Source of the DNA: Pseudomonadota bacterium
GTDB lineage: Bacteria > Myxococcota > Myxococcia > Myxococcales > Anaeromyxobacteraceae
DNA length: 5,391 nt
Direction of reading: 5' to 3'
Assembly: GCA_023419875.1 (NCBI GenBank)
Contig: JAEZXM010000347.1
Span: 1-5,391 of the forward strand
In this document: in pieces, positions 1 to 5,181 of the stretch
Layout of the letters: the number at the start of each line of letters is the position of its first letter
Position numbering within the stretch: the first letter of the stretch is position 1
Position numbers and translations under genes: made by a program
The notes under the pieces: model-generated
Databases searched by the model: none
What the model was told of the DNA's origin: nothing
Seen by the model: only the letters and a program-made list of their open reading frames with translations

Positions 1-343
1 GGCCGAGATCGAGCAGCCGGAAATGCCAGGGCGGATGGCCCGGCGCAAAGGGGGCGCTCGCGAGCGCGCCGAGGTGCTCGCGGAGCGCCCGCGCGCCCCC
101 GCCCAGGGCCGCGTGCTCGAGGTGGCGCGAGAGCTCGAACCCCGGGTCGTCTTCCCACTCGGCGGGTCCGACCACCGGATCGCGCACGCGCTGCCGGAAG
201 CGCCTCAGGCCCAGGAGTCGCTCCTCGACGAGCGAGCGCAGGCGCGCGAACGGGAGGGGCTCGGCGAGGTCCAGCAGGGCGACGATGTCGGCCGGGTTCT
301 CCGGCCGGTCCATCCGCAGCCAGGCTGCGTCCACCCGGCGCAT
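1..343 (-). CDS. WS/DGAT-type acyltransferase (wax ester synthase / diacylglycerol acyltransferase), N-terminal part, cut by window edge
   Basis: This gene reads leftwards and runs off the window, so only 114 residues are visible. The start is a typical WS/DGAT N-terminus: MRRVDAAWLRMD, matching the family's short lead followed by an Asp-Ala-x-Trp/Phe-Leu block. Next come a Leu/Arg-rich stretch with RRFRQRV (residues 47-53), the WEDDPGFEL block (63-71), and PPWHFRLLD (104-112), which in the family lies just before the catalytic HHxxxDG motif. That motif would fall outside the window, so catalytic competence cannot be judged. The family esterifies acyl-CoA to fatty alcohols or diacylglycerol to make storage lipid, usually at the inner face of the cytoplasmic membrane. 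The ATG at 343 is preferred because it fits the usual family start. A GTG at 361 would add six residues, the frame stays open further upstream, and neither start has a convincing Shine-Dalgarno. It is divergent from the GH5 gene. Family assignment is by remembered consensus; substrate is unknown. Confidence 0.82.
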   Translation of the reverse strand, partial: MRRVDAAWLRMDRPENPADIVALLDLAEPLPFARLRSLVEERLLGLRRFRQRVRDPVVGPAEWEDDPGFELSRHLEHAALGGGARALREHLGALASAPFAPGHPPWHFRLLDLG

Positions 344-493
344 CGGCTCGCGGAAGTTCACCGGAGGCTCGCGGAGGACAACTCCAGGGCTGGGGTAGGC
401 ACGGGTGCGCCGGAAACCAGGGCCTTCGCGGGGAAGGACGACGGGTGTGGCGCATCGAGGCGGCGAGCGGCGCAAACGACCCCGAAGGGTTTG

Positions 494-502
494 TGCTAGA
501 GT
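494..502 (+). promoter_or_regulatory. Possible extended -10 promoter element for the GH5 gene
   Basis: The sequence TGCTAGAGT reads as a TGN extension followed by TAGAGT, which matches the sigma-70 -10 consensus at four of six positions. No recognisable -35 lies 16-18 bases upstream, which is tolerable for an extended -10 promoter. Transcription would start near 508-510, leaving a leader of about 70 bases ahead of the GH5 start codon. The assignment rests only on sequence resemblance and position. Confidence 0.3.
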
Positions 503-513
503 CCCAACAAATC

Positions 514-549
514 GAGCGCCACGCGTGTGCTGCGTCGTTCGGGGCGCTC
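514..549 (+). other. Leader stem-loop upstream of the GH5 gene
   Basis: GAGCGCC (514-520) pairs perfectly with GGCGCTC (543-549). Directly inside, ACGC (521-524) can pair with GCGT (532-535), closing a seven-base loop, while 536-542 bulges on the 3' side. If transcription starts near 509, this structure sits at the very 5' end of the mRNA and ends 16 bases before the Shine-Dalgarno. It could protect the 5' end or affect translation. In DNA this GC-rich such a helix can also occur by chance. Confidence 0.3.
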
Positions 550-565
550 ACACCTTCCGCACCTC

Positions 566-571
566 GAGAGG
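566..571 (+). promoter_or_regulatory. Shine-Dalgarno site that sets the GH5 start
   Basis: GAGAGG lies seven bases upstream of the ATG at 579. The frame is open back to 405, but only the 579 start has this site and begins directly with a signal peptide. Confidence 0.6.
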
Positions 572-578
572 TCTGGCC

Positions 579-1736
579 ATGAAGCACAACGTGCGTTCCG
601 TCTTCGTCGCGCTGTTCGCCTCGCTGGTCGGATCGGCGTGCGGCGGCGGAAGCTCGACGCCCGACGTCGTCCTCGACCCGAGCTACTACACGAACAAGTA
701 CGACTACGCCGACACGGACTCGTTCCTCGGGCGCGGCATCAACCTCGGGAACTACTTCGAGGCGGAGGTTCGACCGCACTGCCCCACGGGGGAGAACTGC
801 TGGACCGGCCGATTCCTGGAGCAAGCCGACGTCGAGCTCATCAAGGCGGCGGGGTTCAAGTCGGTTCGCATCCCGGTCCGCTGGTCGGATCACGCGGCCG
901 AAACGCCGCAGTATGAGATCGACGCCGCGTTTCTGGATCGCGTGCAGGTGGTCGTGGACTGGGCGATCGCCGCGGATCTCAAGGTCGTCCTCAACACCCA
1001 CCACTACGTGCAGATGATGAACGAGCCGGCGACGAACCTGCCCGGTCACCGCGCGCGCCTCGCGGCGATCTGGGGGCAGATCTGCGACCGGTTCCCCACG
1101 ACGAGCTATCCGGTGGACCAGGTCGTGTTCGAGCTGCTCAACGAGCCGAACGGGACCGTCGGGTACACGGAGTGGAACGGGATCATCGACGAGCTCACCA
1201 CGGTCATCCGGACAACGAAGGGACAGTCGGTTCGAAAGATCATGGTCGGCACCGCCAACTGGGGCGGGCCGGCCGGGCTCGACCATCTCTCCCTCCCCGA
1301 GAGCGCCAACGCCGACAACACGATCATCACGATTCACTGGTACGAGCCGTTCCGCTTCACGCACCAGGGGGCGGACTGGGTCAATCCGCCGGGCTCGGCG
1401 GACGAGTGGATCGGCACGACGTGGCGCGGGACCAGTGGGGAGCAGCAGCCGCTCCTGAATCTCTACGAGTCGGTGGAGGACTGGATCGCGGATCAGGGTG
1501 AGCCCTTCGAGGTCTTCGTGGGTGAGTTCGGCGTGTACGGCGAGTACGCCGAAGCCGAGTACCGGAAGGCCTGGACCGCCTTCATCGCCCGCGAGGCCGA
1601 GGCGCGCGGCTGGAGCTGGGCCTACTGGGAGTTCGACCAGGGCTTCGGCGCGTACGACCGCGACGTCGGCGAGTGGCGCCCGGAGATCATCGACGCGCTC
1701 CTGCCGGCGGACGCGCCTCCGCCACCTCCGGAATAG
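579..1736 (+). CDS. Glycoside hydrolase family 5 lipoprotein (cellulase / endo-beta-1,4-glucanase type)
   Basis: This 385-residue protein begins with a lipoprotein signal peptide: basic start, hydrophobic core (residues 8-17), then VGSAC with Cys21 as the likely lipidated residue, followed by GGGSS. The lipobox is imperfect because position -3 is Gly. The rest is a GH5 (beta/alpha)8 barrel. GRGINLGNYF (51-60) opens the barrel and SVRIPVRW (95-102) carries the conserved Arg97. NTHHY (139-143) follows, then the acid/base Glu189 in FELLNEP, HWY (253-255), the nucleophile Glu316 in VFVGEFG, and WAYWEFD (347-353). All hallmark active-site residues are present, so an active retaining glycosidase is expected. 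GH5 includes endoglucanases, mannanases and others. Cellulase is the default guess, and I do not assign a subfamily. Cys68 and Cys74 are close enough for a disulfide. The tail ends in a five-proline run with no carbohydrate-binding module. It appears to be a single-gene unit and probably acts at the cell surface or in the periplasm. Confidence 0.9.
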   Translation: MKHNVRSVFVALFASLVGSACGGGSSTPDVVLDPSYYTNKYDYADTDSFLGRGINLGNYFEAEVRPHCPTGENCWTGRFLEQADVELIKAAGFKSVRIPVRWSDHAAETPQYEIDAAFLDRVQVVVDWAIAADLKVVLNTHHYVQMMNEPATNLPGHRARLAAIWGQICDRFPTTSYPVDQVVFELLNEPNGTVGYTEWNGIIDELTTVIRTTKGQSVRKIMVGTANWGGPAGLDHLSLPESANADNTIITIHWYEPFRFTHQGADWVNPPGSADEWIGTTWRGTSGEQQPLLNLYESVEDWIADQGEPFEVFVGEFGVYGEYAEAEYRKAWTAFIAREAEARGWSWAYWEFDQGFGAYDRDVGEWRPEIIDALLPADAPPPPPE

Positions 1737-1778
1737 CGACATGGAGGCGGCGTAGGGCCTGTTCGAGCGCTGGATCGA

Positions 1779-1828
1779 GTTCGCCCTTCGACTTCGGACC
1801 GCCTCGCGGCCCTACGCTCAGGGCGAGC
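1779..1828. repeat. REP-like imperfect palindrome
   Basis: GTTCGCCCT (1779-1787) pairs with AGGGCGAGC (1820-1828) through nine pairs, one a G-T wobble. Inside, GGACCGC (1796-1802) pairs with GCGGCCC (1806-1812) around the loop CTC with one mismatch. The two helices are separated by an internal loop of about eight bases on each side. A two-helix palindrome with CCCTTCGAC on one arm and CGCTCAGGGCGA on the other resembles dispersed extragenic palindromes that I associate with several GC-rich proteobacterial genomes. Only one copy is in this window, so its repetitive nature is inferred. It could also act as a weak terminator for GH5 transcription. Confidence 0.45.
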
Positions 1829-1847
1829 GGGGCAAGAGGAGAAACGA

Positions 1848-1871
1848 AGAGGGCGCCCAGCGGCGCCCTCT
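1848..1871 (-). terminator. Intrinsic terminator for the barrel-cytochrome operon
   Basis: A perfect ten-base-pair stem, AGAGGGCGCC (1848-1857) with GGCGCCCTCT (1862-1871), closes a four-base loop. On the minus strand it begins 27 bases after the cytochrome stop codon and is followed by a T-rich tract (TCGTTTCTCCTCTT, eight T in fourteen). On the plus strand the following bases are not T-rich, so the polarity fits the minus-strand operon. It may still slow transcription arriving from the GH5 gene. Confidence 0.72.
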
Positions 1872-1898
1872 CGAGTCCTCACGCGTACGCGAGCCCGC

Positions 1899-2966
1899 TC
1901 ACATCGTATGACACGCGCTGCACATCGGCTTGGAGGCCGGGTTCTCGCCCTCGTGCCTGCGGAGGAACGAGCGCGGGTGCGGGTTCCCGCCGACGCCGCC
2001 CATCTGGTGGCAGCCGACGCAGGTCGAGGAGGCGCCGTTGTCGTGGCAGGCGGCGCAGCTCACGATGTCGCGGCGCGCGGCGGCCCCGTGGCCGTTCGGG
2101 CCGGTGTCCGTCGCCCAGCCGACCGGGTGCGGGTCGCGCACGTTCACGGCCTGGTTGGTCACGCCCTGGAGCGTGTGGCAGGAGGAGCAGAACGCGGAGC
2201 CGTGGCAGGTGCGGCAGCTCGCCGGGTTCGCCTGCGCGTCCACCGTGTGCCGGGAGACGTAGTCGCCGCGGTGGATGAAGCCCTTGTCCACCGCCTCGGG
2301 GAAGATCACCGACGGCCGCGCCGCGGTGGTCTGGGAGGCGTGGCACTCGGAGCAGGACGTCTGGTCGTGGCAGGCGGCGCAGCTCTCGGCCGTCGGCCGC
2401 GCCATCGAGCCGTGCACCTTCATCCAGTCGCCCGCGTGCGAGAACGCGGTCTGCGGCAAGTAGCCCTTCAGATCGACGTGGCAGGGCGTGCACCGCGCGG
2501 CGGCGAAGTCGGACTGGTGCTCGTGGCAGCTCGTGCAGGCGGCCATCGGCGGCACCGGCGCCTGGGCGGTGCCGATCTCGGGCAGCTTCTGGTGGCAGGT
2601 GCGGCAGTCCTTCACCTTCGCCAGGTGCTGCTGATGGTCGATCCGGATCCGGAGCGGCCGGTTCCGGGCCGGGAGCTGCGCCGTGACGTCGCTGTCGTGG
2701 CACTCGTTGCAACGCGTGTCCGTCGAGGGCGACTTCGGGAGCTCCACGTGGCGCACGCCTTCCTGGAGCTGCTTCGCGCCGGCGATCCCCTCGTGGCACG
2801 CGGTGCAGGCGACTTCGCCCTCGACGTGCGGCTGGTGCGGGAAGACGTACGCCGGGTCGGGCGCGCGCGCCTCCTGGCGCTGGGGCTTGAGCGAGCAGGC
2901 GGCGCCGCCGAGGAGCAGGCCGGCGGCCAGGGAGGCGAGGGCTGCGGGGAGGGCTCGGCGGATCAT
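1899..2966 (-). CDS. Dodecaheme c-type cytochrome lipoprotein
   Basis: This 355-residue protein has a lipoprotein signal (basic start, hydrophobic core, then GGAAC with likely lipidated Cys24) and twelve CXXCH heme c sites. Their first cysteines are at residues 54, 86, 121, 144, 159, 196, 205, 251, 260, 304, 316 and 349. Fourteen further histidines lie outside the motifs, enough for bis-histidine ligation of all twelve hemes. The first half has FPHQPH- and DHQQH-type blocks ahead of heme sites, as in cytochrome c3/c7-like modules. The second half has closely spaced heme pairs, and the last heme site ends two residues before the C-terminus. There is no catalytic signature, so electron transfer is the likely role, at the outer membrane or in the periplasm after heme attachment by the Ccm/Ccs machinery. 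The ATG at 2966 shares one base with the upstream TGA. A GTG at 2969 is possible, but the GGAGGT site favours the ATG. Its closest functional analogues are cytochromes of porin-cytochrome complexes; specific orthology is not established. Confidence 0.92.
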   Translation of the reverse strand: MIRRALPAALASLAAGLLLGGAACSLKPQRQEARAPDPAYVFPHQPHVEGEVACTACHEGIAGAKQLQEGVRHVELPKSPSTDTRCNECHDSDVTAQLPARNRPLRIRIDHQQHLAKVKDCRTCHQKLPEIGTAQAPVPPMAACTSCHEHQSDFAAARCTPCHVDLKGYLPQTAFSHAGDWMKVHGSMARPTAESCAACHDQTSCSECHASQTTAARPSVIFPEAVDKGFIHRGDYVSRHTVDAQANPASCRTCHGSAFCSSCHTLQGVTNQAVNVRDPHPVGWATDTGPNGHGAAARRDIVSCAACHDNGASSTCVGCHQMGGVGGNPHPRSFLRRHEGENPASKPMCSACHTM

Positions 2967-4309
2967 CACCGCACCTCCACGGTCCGGTACGTCTGGTTGT
3001 ACGCGAGCTTCAGCATGAGGTCGTAGGTCTGCTCGAGGTAGGGCGTCATCCCGGCGCTGCCGGCGACGACGACGTTGAAGCCGTAAGGGAGCGGGTAGCC
3101 GGCGCTCACCGTCCCGGTGATCGCCTGATCGTACCCGTTCACCTCCTCGCGGAAGAACGTGCCCAGGACGTCGCCCGTGACGAAGGCCTTGCCCAGCTCG
3201 CGCCGGGCCCAGAGGCGGCCGCCGACGTAACCGTTGACGAACGCGTCGAGGCGGAAGGCCTCGAGCCCCACCGAGGTCCGGCCGCGCGACCAGTCCGCGC
3301 GGGCCCGGACATCCGAGCCGAGCTCGCTGCCGCTGCCGTCCTCGCCCGGCTCGGCGCGCACGTGCACGTCGGCGCCGACGTGGAGCCCGCGGCCAATGTC
3401 GTAGGTCACGCCGCCGCCGAGCTCGGTCCAGACGGAGTCGGCGAACACCGAGAGGATCGAGTTGCGGGAGAGGAGCAGGCTGGGCTCCACGCGGCGGGCG
3501 TCGGCGGTGAGGTGGAGCCTGCGCGTGACGCTCACCGAGATCGCGCCGCTCGCCTCGGCGAGGCGGCGCTCGGGGAGGCTGTAGGTGCCGAAGCCGGAGA
3601 GGACGAGGTTGGAGCTCCGGAACGGCTGGAGCCGGATGTCGCCGCCGAGCTCCTCACGCACCGTCTCACCGCCGTCCGTCACGATGTTGGCCGAGGATCC
3701 GATCTCGAGACCGCGCCCGGCGATCCCGCGGATGGGCAGACCGAACGCGACCCGCCCGCCGTAGGCGAGCGTGCCGCCCACCGGATTCCAGCTCTCGATG
3801 CCCTCGCGGCCCTGGAACCGCTGCGAGGTCGGGGACCCGCCCCAGGCGGCGACCGAGATCTGCGCGACCGAGATCGGGATCACGACGGTGGCGTACCCGC
3901 CGTCGAGCTGGATCATCCGGGCCACGCCCGTCGGCACCATGCTCCGGCCGGCGCGCAGGGTGAGCCGGCGGTTCAGGAACTTCGCCTGCACGTAGCCGGT
4001 GGTGACGTCGCCGCTGAGCCGCCCGCCCATACCCGCATCCCATCGGCGCTCGGCGAGATCGACCGATCCCCAGGTCGAGAGGACGATCCGCAGATCGTCG
4101 GAGAAGCCGTTCTCGATGTCCCGTGCGGAGAGGGTCAGGACCTCGAAGAGCGGGGCGACGGTGACGAGCTCCGGGCTCGTGCCGCCCCGGAAGCGCGGCT
4201 CCTGACCCAGGAGGAGGAACGTGGTGGAGCTCGCCTCGACGGTGGCGGCCCGGGCCGCGGAGGTCGAGAGCAGCGCGACCAGTGCGGCGAGCATGGGAGT
4301 CTGGCGCAT
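2966..4309 (-). CDS. Predicted outer-membrane beta-barrel (porin-like) protein, partner of the dodecaheme cytochrome
   Basis: This 447-residue protein starts with a Sec signal peptide (hydrophobic residues 6-14, probable cleavage after Ala21 in SAARA). The mature part has no cysteine, no CXXCH and no long hydrophobic helix. It shows alternating polar/nonpolar segments rich in Gly, Arg, Tyr and Val separated by charged turns, for example around VQAKFLNRRLTLRAGR, VGLEAFRLDAFVNGYVGGRL and FNVVVAGSAGM. That is the pattern of a transmembrane beta-barrel, and the length suits about 16-22 strands. The C-terminus ends in TVEVR rather than the usual terminal Phe/Trp, which is odd. I recognise no named family. 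Because the cytochrome gene follows with a one-base overlap, a sheath or pore for electron transfer is the best hypothesis. A general porin or transport channel is the alternative. The ATG at 4309 is chosen; a GTG at 4312 is equally placed relative to GAGGT (4319-4323). Confidence 0.75.
   Translation of the reverse strand: MRQTPMLAALVALLSTSAARAATVEASSTTFLLLGQEPRFRGGTSPELVTVAPLFEVLTLSARDIENGFSDDLRIVLSTWGSVDLAERRWDAGMGGRLSGDVTTGYVQAKFLNRRLTLRAGRSMVPTGVARMIQLDGGYATVVIPISVAQISVAAWGGSPTSQRFQGREGIESWNPVGGTLAYGGRVAFGLPIRGIAGRGLEIGSSANIVTDGGETVREELGGDIRLQPFRSSNLVLSGFGTYSLPERRLAEASGAISVSVTRRLHLTADARRVEPSLLLSRNSILSVFADSVWTELGGGVTYDIGRGLHVGADVHVRAEPGEDGSGSELGSDVRARADWSRGRTSVGLEAFRLDAFVNGYVGGRLWARRELGKAFVTGDVLGTFFREEVNGYDQAITGTVSAGYPLPYGFNVVVAGSAGMTPYLEQTYDLMLKLAYNQTYRTVEVR
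2973..2978 (-). promoter_or_regulatory. Shine-Dalgarno of the cytochrome gene, inside the barrel gene
   Basis: GGAGGT on the minus strand lies six bases before the ATG at 2966 and only three before the alternative GTG at 2969, so it favours the ATG. It sits within the last codons of the upstream gene. Together with the stop/start overlap this points to translational coupling. Confidence 0.7.
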
Positions 4310-4558
4310 CACGCGTGGACCTCGGGCTGTGGGCTGACGCGGGTAAGTGGCGTTGGCGACGGACGACGGTAGCGGGAACTATGGTCGCAGAACCATTGCA
4401 CAGGCGGGCCAGCGCCATCTTGCGGCAGGTCAAGCTCGGCAGGATAGCCCCCCGTAAATTTTGCGCTTCCTTTTGCGAGGTGAGGGGCACCCGGAGCACC
4501 GACCGTGAAGGCCCACAGGGCCAGGCGGGCGCTGCCTGCGGCCGGTAGGATCCCGCAG
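4310..4558. promoter_or_regulatory. Divergent intergenic region between the barrel-cytochrome operon and the thioredoxin-like gene
   Basis: This gap of about 250 bases must carry start signals for both directions. It contains an AT-rich patch at 4455-4474 that stands out in the GC-rich surroundings and includes the heptamer repeat listed separately. It also has a small GGCCC-ACA-GGGCC hairpin at 4510-4522 and the Shine-Dalgarno sites GAGGT (minus strand, 4319-4323) and AGGA (plus strand, 4547-4550). On the minus strand TTGACC (4433-4428) resembles a -35 box, but no fitting -10 follows, so I do not assign promoters. No gene is visible: plus-strand open frames here only extend the real genes or shadow them. 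Confidence 0.5.
4459..4477. repeat. Direct repeat of a heptamer in the divergent promoter region, possible operator
   Basis: TTTTGCG occurs at 4459-4465 and again at 4471-4477, giving a twelve-base period and a five-base spacer. Two such half-sites about one helical turn apart are the layout used by many dimeric response regulators of the OmpR/PhoB type. Placement midway between two divergent genes fits an operator. The regulator is unknown and the repeat is short, so chance is possible. Confidence 0.3.
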
Positions 4559-5068
4559 ATGATCCGGGCACTCGCCACCGCCGCCGCCCTTCTCTGCGCC
4601 TGCGCCCCGGCGAGGCCCCGACCGACGGTCAAGGTCCCGCCGCTCGCCGGCACCACGCTCGCGCTCTCCGGCCCCGACCTCGGCGGGCGGGAGGTGCGCG
4701 TCGAAGCCCCCGGCAAGGTGGTGGTGGTGGACTTCTTCGCCTCCTGGTGCGACCCGTGCCGCATCCAGCTCCCGCATCTCGCGGCGCTCTCCCGTGAGCT
4801 CGGCGAGCAGGGGCTCGTCGCCTACGGCATCACCGTGGACGACGAGCGCGAGGCGGCCCAGGGCTTCGCGCGTACCCTCGGGGCGGAGTTCCCGATCGTC
4901 TGGGACCCCGGGGGGGACCGGCTGGCGCGGCCGCTCGGGATCGAACGGCTCCCGACCACGCTCCTCGTCGATCGCCGCGGCGTCGTCCGCCACGTGCACG
5001 TCGGGTACGACGCGCACGTGGAGGAGCGGATCGCGGCGGAGGTGCAGGCGCTGCTCCAGGAGCAGTGA
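4559..5068 (+). CDS. TlpA/ResA-like thioredoxin-fold lipoprotein
   Basis: This 169-residue protein has a short signal peptide ending in the lipobox LCAC, with Cys15 the likely lipidated residue. A redoxin domain follows from about residue 25. VVVVDFFASWCDPC (54-67) contains the active-site CXXC (Cys64, Cys67) in the WCxPC form typical of TlpA/ResA-type periplasmic reductants. The cis-proline is Pro132 in LPTT, and LLVDRRGVVRHVHVGY (135-150) forms the last core strands. Such proteins reduce disulfides outside the cytoplasm, for example in apocytochrome c before heme attachment or in metal-centre assembly. They usually draw electrons from a CcdA/DsbD-type membrane donor, which is not in this window. 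The ATG at 4559 is chosen because AGGA lies eight bases upstream and the signal peptide starts there; a GTG at 4505 would add 18 Arg/Ala-rich residues. It is divergent from the cytochrome operon, so a cytochrome-maturation role is plausible but unproven. Confidence 0.88.
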   Translation: MIRALATAAALLCACAPARPRPTVKVPPLAGTTLALSGPDLGGREVRVEAPGKVVVVDFFASWCDPCRIQLPHLAALSRELGEQGLVAYGITVDDEREAAQGFARTLGAEFPIVWDPGGDRLARPLGIERLPTTLLVDRRGVVRHVHVGYDAHVEERIAAEVQALLQEQ

Positions 5069-5070
5069 CG

Positions 5071-5090
5071 CCCGGTGAGGCCCGGTGAGG
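5071..5090. repeat. Perfect tandem duplication of a ten-base unit
   Basis: CCCGGTGAGG occurs twice head to tail, starting two bases after the thioredoxin-like stop codon. It is probably a small slippage duplication. No function is evident. Confidence 0.5.
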
Positions 5091-5169
5091 CTCCGTCGAT
5101 CGGGTCGAGGCGAGTGCCGTTACGCTCCGTTTACAGTTCCGCGGCCTCCTTCGCGGCATCCTCGCCGTC

Positions 5170-5177
5170 AAGGAGGT
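5170..5177 (+). promoter_or_regulatory. Near-ideal Shine-Dalgarno of the right-edge gene
   Basis: AAGGAGGT is fully complementary to the usual 16S rRNA 3' end and lies four bases before the ATG at 5182. It is the main evidence that the truncated frame at the right edge is a real gene. Confidence 0.75.
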
Positions 5178-5181
5178 CGTC

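Larger units (their letters stand above)
344..578. other. Divergent intergenic region between the acyltransferase and the GH5 gene
   Basis: No convincing gene lies here. Plus-strand open frames crossing this stretch (23-499, and the extension of the GH5 frame back to 405) are Arg/Pro-rich, match no family I recognise, and lack ribosome binding sites. On the plus side the region holds a possible extended -10 element near 494-502, a leader stem-loop at 514-549 and a GAGAGG Shine-Dalgarno at 566-571. I found no clear promoter for the minus-strand acyltransferase. Confidence 0.6.
1737..1898. other. Convergent intergenic region
   Basis: The GH5 gene and the cytochrome gene end facing each other across this 162-base gap. 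It contains a REP-like imperfect palindrome (1779-1828) and a strong hairpin (1848-1871). No gene is apparent. The short open frames that extend into or cross it have no family signature. Confidence 0.7.

Noticed and set aside
405..578. N-terminal extension of the GH5 frame from an ATG at 405
   Set aside because: The extra 58 residues are Arg-rich and would place the lipoprotein signal peptide internally. The ATG at 579 has GAGAGG seven bases upstream.
1879..2799. Minus-strand open frame of 306 codons in a different frame of the cytochrome gene
   Set aside because: It is Arg/Pro/Leu-rich, contains no heme motifs and overlaps the cytochrome almost completely. It is a GC-rich shadow.
1908..3026. 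Long plus-strand open frame of 372 codons opposite the cytochrome gene
   Set aside because: It is extremely rich in Arg, Ala, Gly and Val with no domain, and is a mirror of the cytochrome frame. The minus-strand frame has twelve CXXCH motifs, a signal peptide and a Shine-Dalgarno.
3362..4372. Plus-strand open frame of 336 codons opposite the barrel gene
   Set aside because: It is dominated by Ala, Glu, Gly, Asp and Arg without signal peptide or motif. The opposite strand has a signal peptide and beta-barrel pattern.
4383..4415. Possible sigma-54 promoter in the divergent region (GG and GC elements around TGGCGC, TGTGCA and ATTGCA)
   Set aside because: The GG-to-GC distances are 11 or 15 bases rather than the required 12 on either strand, and the TTGC element is incomplete.
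4505..4558. GTG start adding 18 residues to the thioredoxin-like protein
   Set aside because: The added residues are Arg/Ala-rich and displace the signal peptide from the N-terminus. The ATG at 4559 has a suitably spaced AGGA.
4430..4764. Minus-strand open frames overlapping the thioredoxin-like gene (4430-5017 and 4309-4764)
   Set aside because: They lie antisense to the clear WCDPC redoxin frame, are low-complexity Arg/Glu/Gly/Pro-rich, and have no recognisable domain.
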